Assembly: GCA_036514635.1 (NCBI GenBank)
Contig: DATBWU010000009.1
Location: 1 to 16,958 of the forward strand
Length of the DNA stretch: 16,958 nt
Reading direction: 5' to 3'
DNA from: DASSFZ01 sp036514635
GTDB taxonomy: Bacteria; Chloroflexota; Anaerolineae; Fen-1058
The notes under the pieces were generated by a model. It was not told the origin of the DNA. It worked only from the letters and a program-made list of their open reading frames with translations, and did no database searches. Each line of letters begins with the position of its first letter. Position 1 is the first letter of the stretch. The position numbers were made by a program, and so were the translations under genes. Shown one piece after another: positions 7,228 through 13,279 of the stretch.

Positions 7228-8064
7228 CTAACTCTGAACGATGTCGTTGCTGCGGGGCAATTCGGCCGGCCCTTCTCGCACCCCGATCTGCTCCCAGGTC
7301 CGCACGAGCTCGACTTCAAATCGTGATCGATCGCCCCGGTGAAGGGCCCGATAGTATTCCATCGGCGTATCGTCGCTCAAGTAACTCACGCTGTCCAGTT
7401 TGATCAGCGGCGCGCCCCTCTCCACCAGGAGCAGCCGGGCTTCAGATTCGCTGGCCGGAACCGCCTCAATGGTTCGCCGCCCGCGTGCGATGAACAAGCC
7501 GGCTTCCTTCTCAAGGAAGGCATACAGCGAGCGCTTCGTAAGGTCAGCGTGGGCAAGTTGCGGGCACAGCGCGTAAGGCAGGAAACTGGTCACCAGCACG
7601 ATCGGCTCGTCTTGGATGAAGCGGAGACGTTGTATCTCGATCACCGACGTGTCGGGTTTCAAGCCCAGGTAGCCCGCGACTTTCTCGCTGGCGGGGACCA
7701 CCTCCTGTTTGAGCACCTGGGTAATCGGCGTGAATCCGCGGTCCACCATATCCTGGTAAAAGCCGGTCAATTTCTGGACGAGGCTCTCGCTGATTTTGGG
7801 TTCAGCGACAAATGTCCCTTTGCCCTTGTCACGCACGATCAGTCCCTCGTCGGTCAAGTCCCTCAGGGCCTGGCGGACGACGGTCCGGCTCACGTCATAC
7901 CTCTGGCAGAGCTCGAATTCTCCGGGGAGCCGCTCGCCTGGTTTCAATTGCCCGCGCTCGATCTCCGTGCGCAGGATCTCTTCCAACTGCACGTAGAAAG
8001 GGACGTGGCTCTTGCGATCAATGACTGAACGAGCCTTTGGAGGGCGACTGTTATTGTTCAGCAT
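7228..8064 (-). CDS. GntR-family transcriptional regulator, HutC/FarR subfamily (UTRA ligand domain)
   Basis: This 278-aa protein has an N-terminal GntR winged helix-turn-helix at about 22-88. Its features are VPFYVQLEEILRTEI, PGERLPGEFELCQRYDVSR with the recognition helix TVVRQALRDLTDEG, and the wing DKGKGTFVAEP. A C-terminal UTRA domain (about 95-250), which in this subfamily binds sugars or related effectors, includes the usual EIQRLRF and YYRALHRGDRSRFEVEL segments. ATG 8064 is chosen over a TTG two codons upstream; neither has a good ribosome-binding site. Co-orientation with, and position just upstream of, the sugar operon make it the likely local repressor, relieved by the imported sugar or a derivative. 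A palindrome over its own promoter suggests autoregulation. Confidence 0.93.
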   Translation of the reverse strand: MLNNNSRPPKARSVIDRKSHVPFYVQLEEILRTEIERGQLKPGERLPGEFELCQRYDVSRTVVRQALRDLTDEGLIVRDKGKGTFVAEPKISESLVQKLTGFYQDMVDRGFTPITQVLKQEVVPASEKVAGYLGLKPDTSVIEIQRLRFIQDEPIVLVTSFLPYALCPQLAHADLTKRSLYAFLEKEAGLFIARGRRTIEAVPASESEARLLLVERGAPLIKLDSVSYLSDDTPMEYYRALHRGDRSRFEVELVRTWEQIGVREGPAELPRSNDIVQS

Positions 8065-8098
8065 TTGCAATGGGTCAGAAGAAGGTGGCAGTTCTTGC

Positions 8099-8142
8099 TA
8101 TCCTGTAATGACAGGATAACATACCTACAGATAGTTTGTCAA
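8099..8142 (-). promoter_or_regulatory. Promoter with overlapping palindromic operator for the GntR-type gene
   Basis: On the minus strand TTGACA (8137-8142) is followed 18 bases later by TATCCT (8113-8118), giving a sigma-70-type promoter about 40 bases before the start codon. A perfect palindrome TATCCTGT-N4-ACAGGATA occupies 8099-8118, so the -10 hexamer forms one arm and the start of transcription would lie inside it. Repression by a dimeric regulator bound there is the obvious inference. Confidence 0.65.
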
Positions 8143-8330
8143 GCCTGGATACAGGGCTTTCCCATTCCTCTCCGACAGGCTGCCAGAACCTCGGATAGCG
8201 GGCGACAGGACTGCGGCGGGGCGAAGCCTACTCAATCGTTGTCCTTGGCCTGATGCTGTGACTGTCTACATTGGAGACGACGACAAGGGTCGATTACCGG
8301 CTGGAGTCGCAGACAACCCCGTGCACGCTA
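8143..8330. other. Gene-free part of the divergent intergenic region
   Basis: The full gap between the GntR-type and MoxR-type genes is 323 bases (8065-8387). Apart from the two outward-facing promoters at its ends, the middle stretch shows no convincing ORF with a ribosome-binding site, no RNA gene, and no strong hairpin. Confidence 0.5.
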
Positions 8331-8360
8331 TTGCCACTTCATCCCGATCGAAGATACAAT
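8331..8360 (+). promoter_or_regulatory. Promoter of the MoxR-type gene
   Basis: TTGCCA (8331-8336), an 18-base spacer and TACAAT (8355-8360) form a good sigma-70-type promoter. Transcription would begin near 8367, about 20 bases before ATG 8388. This supports that start and excludes the in-frame upstream starts around 8271. Confidence 0.6.
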
Positions 8361-8387
8361 TCAGCCATTCGATCCGAAAGGACTTGC

Positions 8388-9353
8388 ATGGTTACCGACA
8401 CCGCTCAATTGAAAGATGGACTGAGAGCGCAGCAGTACGTCGCGTCCGACGAGATCGTCACCGTGCTGTTCCTGGCCGAAAGGCTCGGCAAGCCGGTGCT
8501 GGCCGAAGGGCCGGCCGGCGTCGGCAAGACTGAGCTTGGCAAAGCCTGGGCCGCCGCCACGGGTCGTCCACTGATTCGCTTACAGTGCTACGAAGGTTTG
8601 GACGAGACGAAGGCGTTGTACGAGTGGGAATACGCCAAGCAAATGCTCTACACGCAACTGCTGCGCGACAAGCTGGCCGAAGTGATGACCGATGCGGAAA
8701 CACTCAGCCAGGCCGCCGATCGCCTCGCCGCCGAAGAGGACGTGTTCTTCTCCGATCGATTCCTGCTCGCCCGCCCGTTGCTGAAGGCGATCATTAGCGA
8801 CGTGCCGGCCTTGCTCTTGATCGACGAAATCGATCGCGCCGACGCCGAGTTCGAAGCCTTCCTACTGGAGGTGTTGAGCGACTTCCAGGTGAGCGTGCCC
8901 GAACTCGGCACGCTGAAAGCCAAGCATCACCCCCTGGTCGTGCTGACGAGCAACAACACGCGCGAGCTGAGCGAGGCGCTGAAGCGCCGCTGCCTGTACC
9001 TGTTCATCGACTATCCGAGCATCGAGGCCGAGCTGAATGTCGTCCGTCTGAAAGTGCCCGACCTCTCGCCGAGCCTGGCCCGGCAGGCCGTCGAGTTCGT
9101 CCAGCGACTGCGGAAACTCGATCTCAAGAAATCGCCTTCGGTCAGCGAGACGCTCGACTGGGCCAAGGCGCTCGTCGCGCTCAACGCCAAGTCGATCGAT
9201 CGGCAGACGCTGGAAACTACGCTCACCGTGCTGCTCAAGCACGAATCCGACGTGATCCGCGCCCGCCGCGCTGCGAGCGATTCCCGGTCGGGATACTCCG
9301 AAGACGACGACGTGACGTATCGCCAGTTGCCCAGGCGCTCGCGAGGCAATTGA
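8388..9353 (+). CDS. MoxR-type AAA+ ATPase (CoxD-like)
   Basis: The 321-aa protein has Walker A GPAGVGKT (41-48), Walker B LLLIDE (142-147), a sensor-1 segment LTSNNTRELSEALKRRC (187-202) with likely arginine finger(s) Arg200/Arg201, and the downstream PSVSETLDWAKAL (250-262) typical of MoxR ATPases. The family acts as ATP-driven chaperones or metallo-enzyme activases together with VWA-domain proteins. CoxD/CoxE of aerobic CO dehydrogenase are the best-known pair. Here no CO dehydrogenase or methanol dehydrogenase gene is nearby, so the client is unknown. ATG 8388 is chosen for the AAAGGA ribosome-binding site and the promoter just upstream. The next gene, 78 bases on, encodes the VWA partner. 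Confidence 0.95.
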   Translation: MVTDTAQLKDGLRAQQYVASDEIVTVLFLAERLGKPVLAEGPAGVGKTELGKAWAAATGRPLIRLQCYEGLDETKALYEWEYAKQMLYTQLLRDKLAEVMTDAETLSQAADRLAAEEDVFFSDRFLLARPLLKAIISDVPALLLIDEIDRADAEFEAFLLEVLSDFQVSVPELGTLKAKHHPLVVLTSNNTRELSEALKRRCLYLFIDYPSIEAELNVVRLKVPDLSPSLARQAVEFVQRLRKLDLKKSPSVSETLDWAKALVALNAKSIDRQTLETTLTVLLKHESDVIRARRAASDSRSGYSEDDDVTYRQLPRRSRGN

Positions 9354-9354
9354 G

Positions 9355-9431
9355 GATTTCAGATTGCGGATTGTAGATTGCGGATTGCCGATCAATCAAT
9401 CAACAATCATCAATCGACAATCATCAATCCC
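9355..9431. repeat. Inverted array of degenerate heptamers (four GATTGNN, then four CAATCNN)
   Basis: Positions 9362-9389 are four consecutive 7-mers GATTGCG, GATTGTA, GATTGCG, GATTGCC, with a fifth near-match GATTTCA at 9355. After a 14-base AATC-rich spacer, 9404-9431 is four consecutive 7-mers CAATCAT, CAATCGA, CAATCAT, CAATCCC. GATTG is the reverse complement of CAATC, so the arms can pair in register. The last heptamer ends exactly at the ATG of the VWA gene and occupies the place of a ribosome-binding site. Confidence 0.85.
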
Positions 9432-10811
9432 ATGGACGATCGAATTATTGACTTCATCGCTGCCCTGCGCGCAATGGGCGTGCGCATCTCGCTGGCCGAG
9501 AGCACCGACGCGATGCGCGCCGTCGAGCACATGGGCGTGATGAATCGAGAAACCTTCCGCGTCTCGCTGAAGACGACACTGGTCAAGGAAGCGCCGGACG
9601 GCCCGATCTTCGATCGGCTGTTTCCGCTGTTCTTTGGCTCGGAAACGCCGCCGATGATGGACGGCCTGGGCGGCCTATCGCCCGAAGAGCAGGAGATGCT
9701 GCGCGAGGCGCTGCGGCAGATGGCGCGCGACATCGCCCGGCGTATGCAGCAGTTGATGCAAGGTCGCGGCCTGTCCCGCGAAGAACTCGAGCGCGCGGGC
9801 CAGCAGGCCGGACTGCCCAACGCCCGCTCGCCGTACCAGCAGCCGTGGATCACGCGGCGCATGCTCCAGCAGTTGGGCTTCAACAGCCTGGAAGAAGCGC
9901 TGGCGCAAATGATGCAGATGCTGGCGGCGATGGGCATGGGCCAGGAGTCGATGCAGCAGCTTCAAGAGGCGGCCGGCCAGAACGCCGATGCGATCGAAGA
10001 GCAGGTCAATCGATATGTCGGCGCGGGCATCGCTCGAAACATGGCCGAGGACTATCAGCGCCGCCCACCGATGCACGACCTGATGAATCGCCCGCTGCAA
10101 TCGTTGAGCGAGGAAGAAGCCGACGAGCTGCGCAAGCAGGTGCGGCGGCTGGCGGCCCGCCTGCGCAGTCGCGCCGCGCTGAGGCAGAAACACGGCAAGA
10201 AAGGGCAGCTCGACGCCAAGGGCACCATCCGCGCCAGCCTGAAATACGGCGCGGTTCCGCTCGAAATCAAGCACAAGCATCGCCATCTCAAGCCGAAGCT
10301 GTGCCTGATCGCCGACCTGTCTACCTCGATGCGGCCCGTCGTCGAGTTCATGCTGCGCTTGATGTACGAGTTGGGCGACCAGATCGCCAAGGCGCGCTCC
10401 TTCGCCTTCATCGACGACATCCACGAGATCAGCCAGGACTTTGCCGAGAACCCCGCCGACGTGGCCGTGTATCGGGTGATGGATCGGCTGCGTCCCGGCT
10501 ACTACAACACCGACCTGGGCTATTCACTGGCGCACTTTACTGACGATTACCTCGACGCGGTCGATCGGCGCACGACGGTCATCATCCTCGGCGACGGGCG
10601 CAACAACTTCAACGACCCGCGCCTCGACTGTGTGGAGTCGATCAAGCGCCGCGCCCGCCGGCTGTTGTGGTTCAACCCCGAATACCGCGCCGTGTGGGGC
10701 ACCGGCGACAGCGACATGCTGGCCTATGCGCCATTCTGCGACTGCATCCACACGGTCAGCACGCTGGCGCAACTGGCCGACGCGGTCGACCACCTCTTCG
10801 ACACGCATTAA
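9432..10811 (+). CDS. VWA-domain protein, CoxE-like partner of the MoxR ATPase
   Basis: The 459-aa protein begins with a CoxE-type N-terminal region (1-75). A Met/Gln/Glu-rich helical segment (about 84-250) follows, and then a von Willebrand factor A domain (about 288-455). The metal-ion-dependent adhesion site is complete: DLSTS at 295-299, Thr360 in YYNTDLG, and Asp388 in ILGDGRNN. No signal peptide or membrane helix is seen, so it is cytoplasmic. With the preceding ATPase it should form a MoxR/CoxE-type remodelling complex acting on an unidentified client enzyme. ATG 9432 fits the domain start. There is no ribosome-binding site because a heptamer repeat occupies that position, so translation may depend on coupling with the ATPase gene 78 bases upstream. 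Confidence 0.92.
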   Translation: MDDRIIDFIAALRAMGVRISLAESTDAMRAVEHMGVMNRETFRVSLKTTLVKEAPDGPIFDRLFPLFFGSETPPMMDGLGGLSPEEQEMLREALRQMARDIARRMQQLMQGRGLSREELERAGQQAGLPNARSPYQQPWITRRMLQQLGFNSLEEALAQMMQMLAAMGMGQESMQQLQEAAGQNADAIEEQVNRYVGAGIARNMAEDYQRRPPMHDLMNRPLQSLSEEEADELRKQVRRLAARLRSRAALRQKHGKKGQLDAKGTIRASLKYGAVPLEIKHKHRHLKPKLCLIADLSTSMRPVVEFMLRLMYELGDQIAKARSFAFIDDIHEISQDFAENPADVAVYRVMDRLRPGYYNTDLGYSLAHFTDDYLDAVDRRTTVIILGDGRNNFNDPRLDCVESIKRRARRLLWFNPEYRAVWGTGDSDMLAYAPFCDCIHTVSTLAQLADAVDHLFDTH

Positions 10812-10820
10812 GCCGGCCAC

Positions 10821-10881
10821 AGACGAAGGACGGACGACGAAAGCCATTGGTCCTTCGTCTTTGGTCATTGGTCACTCACCC
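10821..10881. repeat. Second inverted heptamer array, able to form a hairpin after the VWA gene
   Basis: Heptamers ACGAAGG, ACGGACG, ACGAAAG (10823-10843) are followed by CCA and then TTGGTCC, TTCGTCT, TTGGTCA, TTGGTCA, CTCACCC (10847-10881). A perfect 11-bp stem AGACGAAGGAC (10821-10831) with GTCCTTCGTCT (10850-10860) results, with an 18-base loop. It begins nine bases past the VWA stop codon and could act as a 3' hairpin. The layout (direct heptamers then inverted heptamers) matches the array at 9355-9431. Confidence 0.65.
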
Positions 10882-10891
10882 GGAGAGCACG

Positions 10892-11095
10892 CTGACCACC
10901 GTCTCTGCATCCATTACTCGTCGCATCACCGCGACGTTGTTCGTGGCGCAGGGATTAGCGTTGGCGGCGCTCATCGCATCACTGGGTTTTGCGACCCTGT
11001 CCACGCTCGGCGCGGCCCTGGCGCTCGTCCTCGGCGCGGCGTCACTGAGAAAGCCACAGGCACAGCCGGCTACACTGCTCAATCGAGCACAGTGA
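10892..11095 (+). CDS. Doubtful small membrane ORF or gene remnant
   Basis: This is an open frame of about 67 codons with no ATG. Candidate starts are CTG 10892, TTG 10937 and GTG 10943. None has a good ribosome-binding site. The translation has two hydrophobic stretches, TLFVAQGLALAALIASLGFA and LSTLGAALALVLGAASL, followed by a basic, Gln/Pro-containing tail. It recalls the first helices of a major-facilitator-type transporter, so it may be a decayed fragment. It could also be a real two-helix membrane peptide or chance coding in GC-rich DNA. The stop codon abuts the MITE-like element at 11098. No function is assigned. Confidence 0.25.
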   Translation: MTTVSASITRRITATLFVAQGLALAALIASLGFATLSTLGAALALVLGAASLRKPQAQPATLLNRAQ

Positions 11096-11097
11096 TT

Positions 11098-11223
11098 ACT
11101 CACCTTACGCAAGAAACCATTTCACCGCCGAGAACGCAGAGGGCGCGGAGCGGATTTCCAAGCAAATCTCTGCGTTCTCCGCGCACTCTGCGGTAAAGTC
11201 CTGCCCGACTGCGTAAGGTGAGT
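11098..11223. mobile_element. MITE-like element with 14-bp terminal inverted repeats
   Basis: Perfect terminal inverted repeats ACTCACCTTACGCA (11098-11111) and TGCGTAAGGTGAGT (11210-11223) bound 126 bp with no coding capacity. The direct repeat GATT flanks both sides (11094-11097 and 11224-11227), as expected of a 4-bp target duplication. Inside, GAGAACGCAGAG (11130-11141) and CTCTGCGTTCTC (11168-11179) form a further perfect 12-bp inverted pair, so the whole element can fold. No transposase gene is in the window, so it would be non-autonomous. A fragment of the same family is at 173-212. Confidence 0.7.
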
Positions 11224-11249
11224 GATTATTCACATCCCGATGGCTCTCT

Positions 11250-11296
11250 GTCCGCGTCCTCGCGGACGGCCCGCCCACCGAGTTGATGTGGCGGGC
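11250..11296. repeat. REP-like hairpin pair upstream of the radical SAM gene
   Basis: The first hairpin, 11250-11267, has perfect 7-bp arms GTCCGCG/CGCGGAC and loop TCCT. The second, 11269-11296, pairs GCCCGCCCAC with GTGGCGGGC with one bulged C around loop CGAGTTGAT. The second resembles the 28-50 hairpin in both arm and loop sequence (GCCCGCC, GAGTT, GGCGGGC). The pair lies 41-87 bases before the radical SAM start codon and so could also sit in its 5' leader. Confidence 0.6.
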
Positions 11297-11336
11297 ATTT
11301 CGTTTGCCGAGACCGATTAACCGAATGGAGGTCGCG

Positions 11337-12239
11337 ATGCAACTATCGAGCCTGCACCTGTTGTTGACGTATCAGTGTACGCTGGAGTGCGATCACTGCT
11401 TTGTGTGGGGCAGCCCGTGGCAAAGTGGCGCACTCACACTGGAACAGCTCCGGCACATTCTTGAGCAAGCAAAGCGCCTCGGCACGATCGAATCGATCTA
11501 CTTCGAGGGCGGCGAGCCGTTCCTGTATTACGCGCTCCTGCTCCGAGCGGTGCAACTCACCGTGGACTCAGGTTTCCAGGCGGGAATCGTCTCGAATGCA
11601 TACTGGGCGACGAGCGCCGAAGATGCGCTCGAATGGCTGCGACCTTTTGCCGGTTTGGTCGACGACCTCTCGATCAGCAGCGACATTTACCACTGGAGCA
11701 AGCAGCTCAGCCAACAGGCGCGGGACGCTCAGGCTGCGGCAAAGGAGCTGGGCATCCCGATCGGGATCATCAGCATCGCTCAACCGGCGACGACAAACGC
11801 GGAAGCAGCAGTTGGGCAATTGCCAATGGGCGAATCCGGCGTGATGTATCGCGGGCGGGCCGCCGAGAAGCTGGCGGGAAAAGCCGCGCGTCACCCGTGG
11901 TCGCAGTTCACTGCCTGCCCATACGAAGACTTGCGCGAGCCGGGGCGCATACACGTCGATCCGTTCGGGAACCTGCACATCTGCCAGGGCATTTCACTCG
12001 GAAACCTGTTCGACACGCCGCTCGACGAGATTTGCAAAACGTACGATCCCGATTCGCATCCGATTACGGGTCCCTTGCTTCGGGGCGGGCCTGCGGAGCT
12101 TGTGCGCCGCTACGACTTGCCGCATCAGGACGAGTACGCGGACGCCTGTCACTTGTGCTGCGAAGCCCGGTATCGCCTGCGCGAGCGTTTTCCAGACATC
12201 CTCACGCCAGATCAAATGTACGGGGTGCCAGAAGGATGA
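11337..12239 (+). CDS. Radical SAM protein with C-terminal extra cysteines, function unknown
   Basis: The 300-aa protein has the radical SAM cluster motif C14-x3-C18-x2-C21 (YQCTLECDHC) in the first strand of a partial TIM barrel. It also has the SAM-binding GGEP at 58-61 and an ISSDIYH segment at 113-119. The C-terminal part carries Cys194, Cys216 in GNLHICQGISLGNL, Cys233, and the cluster C271-x2-C274-C275. This is similar in spacing to SPASM/twitch domains that bind auxiliary iron-sulfur clusters in peptide- or protein-modifying enzymes. ATG 11337 has GGAG six bases upstream, which favours it over ATG 11283 or 11325. The gene overlaps the start of the next (toroid-fold) gene, so the two products are made together. 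No precursor peptide is visible. The substrate is unknown. Confidence 0.88.
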   Translation: MQLSSLHLLLTYQCTLECDHCFVWGSPWQSGALTLEQLRHILEQAKRLGTIESIYFEGGEPFLYYALLLRAVQLTVDSGFQAGIVSNAYWATSAEDALEWLRPFAGLVDDLSISSDIYHWSKQLSQQARDAQAAAKELGIPIGIISIAQPATTNAEAAVGQLPMGESGVMYRGRAAEKLAGKAARHPWSQFTACPYEDLREPGRIHVDPFGNLHICQGISLGNLFDTPLDEICKTYDPDSHPITGPLLRGGPAELVRRYDLPHQDEYADACHLCCEARYRLRERFPDILTPDQMYGVPEG

Positions 12240-13237
12240 TGAACCGCAACGATCCGGCCATCCAGTGGCTACTTGAGTCACAAGACCCATCGGTTCGATA
12301 CTTCACGTTGGCCGATATTCTCGATGAGCCGTCCGATTCGCGCCGGGTTCGGGCCGTGCGCAGACAGATTCCCGAAGGGCCATGCGTGCGCGCTTTGCTG
12401 GCCGGGCAGAAGGCCGCGAAGCGAACGTCGGTGCAATCACTCGCAACACATGCAGGCGGCTTCGGCGTGCATCCCTACAAGAAATGGGACGGCGCGCACT
12501 GGCGGCTGGTGTCTCTGGTCGAGTTGGGCATCGCGGCGGACGATCCGCGCGCCCGCGCCGCCGTCGATCAAGTGCTGCACTGGCTCACCGGCGAGACGCA
12601 TCGCTGCCGAATCAGGCATATCAATGGCCTGACACGCCGCTGCGCCTCGCAAGAGGGGAACGCGCTGGCGGTGTGCTGCCGCCTCGGCCTGATCGGCGAT
12701 GACCGCGTGAAGTATCTCGCCCGTTCTCTGATCGAGTGGCAGTGGCCCGACGGCGGCTGGAATTGCGACAAAGATGCGCGCGCCAGGCACTCGTCATTCT
12801 ACGAGAGCCTCGCGCCGATGTGGGGGCTGATCGAGTATCACCGCGCGACCGGAGACGCAGACAGCCTGGTTGCGGCCCAACGCGCGGCGGCGTTTTTCTT
12901 GCAGCATCGACTGTTTCGCTCTGAGAAAAACGGCAACGTGATCAACCCGGAGTGGCTGCAACTGCACTATCCACTCTACTGGCATTACGATATCCTCCAG
13001 GCACTTGTCATCCTGTCGAGGCTAGGGCCGCTGACCGATCCGCGCGTTCAAGAGGCGTTGGACATCATCGAGCAGAAACGGCTGCCGGATGGGCGCTGGC
13101 GGGCCGAGGGTTTCTACTGGCGGACGCCCGGCAAGCGATCCTCAAATGTGGAAGTTGTGGACTGGGGACGTCGGGGGCCGAATGAAATGATCACGCTGAA
13201 TGCACTGCGCGTGCTCAAAGCGGCGGGGCGGCTGTAA
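12236..13237 (+). CDS. Squalene-cyclase/prenyltransferase-fold (alpha/alpha toroid) protein, function unknown
   Basis: This 333-aa protein is built of helical repeats with QW-type motifs: WQWPDGGWNCD at 168-178 and KRLPDGRW at 281-288. It also has an RHSSFYESLAPMWGLIEY helix and an LHYPLYWHYDILQAL segment, as in terpene-cyclase-fold proteins. The cyclase DxDD acid motif is absent and it is about half the length of squalene-hopene cyclase, so cyclase activity should not be assumed. It has no signal peptide. ATG 12236 overlaps the TGA of the radical SAM gene (ATGA), after AGAAGG, so translation is coupled. The open frame continues far upstream, but that part is a shadow of the radical SAM gene. 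The product may present or recognise the substrate of its neighbour, or be a separate enzyme. Confidence 0.85.
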   Translation: MMNRNDPAIQWLLESQDPSVRYFTLADILDEPSDSRRVRAVRRQIPEGPCVRALLAGQKAAKRTSVQSLATHAGGFGVHPYKKWDGAHWRLVSLVELGIAADDPRARAAVDQVLHWLTGETHRCRIRHINGLTRRCASQEGNALAVCCRLGLIGDDRVKYLARSLIEWQWPDGGWNCDKDARARHSSFYESLAPMWGLIEYHRATGDADSLVAAQRAAAFFLQHRLFRSEKNGNVINPEWLQLHYPLYWHYDILQALVILSRLGPLTDPRVQEALDIIEQKRLPDGRWRAEGFYWRTPGKRSSNVEVVDWGRRGPNEMITLNALRVLKAAGRL

Positions 13238-13242
13238 CAAAA

Positions 13243-13275
13243 AACCTCCCGCAGGCTCTGGGCCTGCGGGAGGTT
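13243..13275 (-). terminator. Strong intrinsic terminator between converging genes
   Basis: Perfect 14-bp arms AACCTCCCGCAGGC and GCCTGCGGGAGGTT flank a 5-base loop. On the minus strand the stem ends in a run of six T (A-run 13239-13244 on plus), four bases after the hydroxylase stop codon, so it is a strong terminator for that gene. On the plus strand it follows the toroid-fold gene stop by five bases with a weaker TTATATT tail, so it may act in both directions. Confidence 0.9.
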
Positions 13276-13279
13276 ATAT

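Noticed and set aside
8271..8387. N-terminal extension of the MoxR-type protein
   Set aside because: The promoter at 8331-8360 and the ribosome-binding site before ATG 8388 place the start there, and the extension has no family similarity that I recognise.
9355..9431. CRISPR array
   Set aside because: The units are 7 bases with no spacers and change orientation midway, unlike CRISPR repeats.
11633..12235. Upstream extension of the toroid-fold protein frame to about 534 residues
   Set aside because: The extra part is out of frame with, and fully inside, the radical SAM gene, which has clear motifs. The toroid protein's own start has a ribosome-binding site and overlaps the stop codon.
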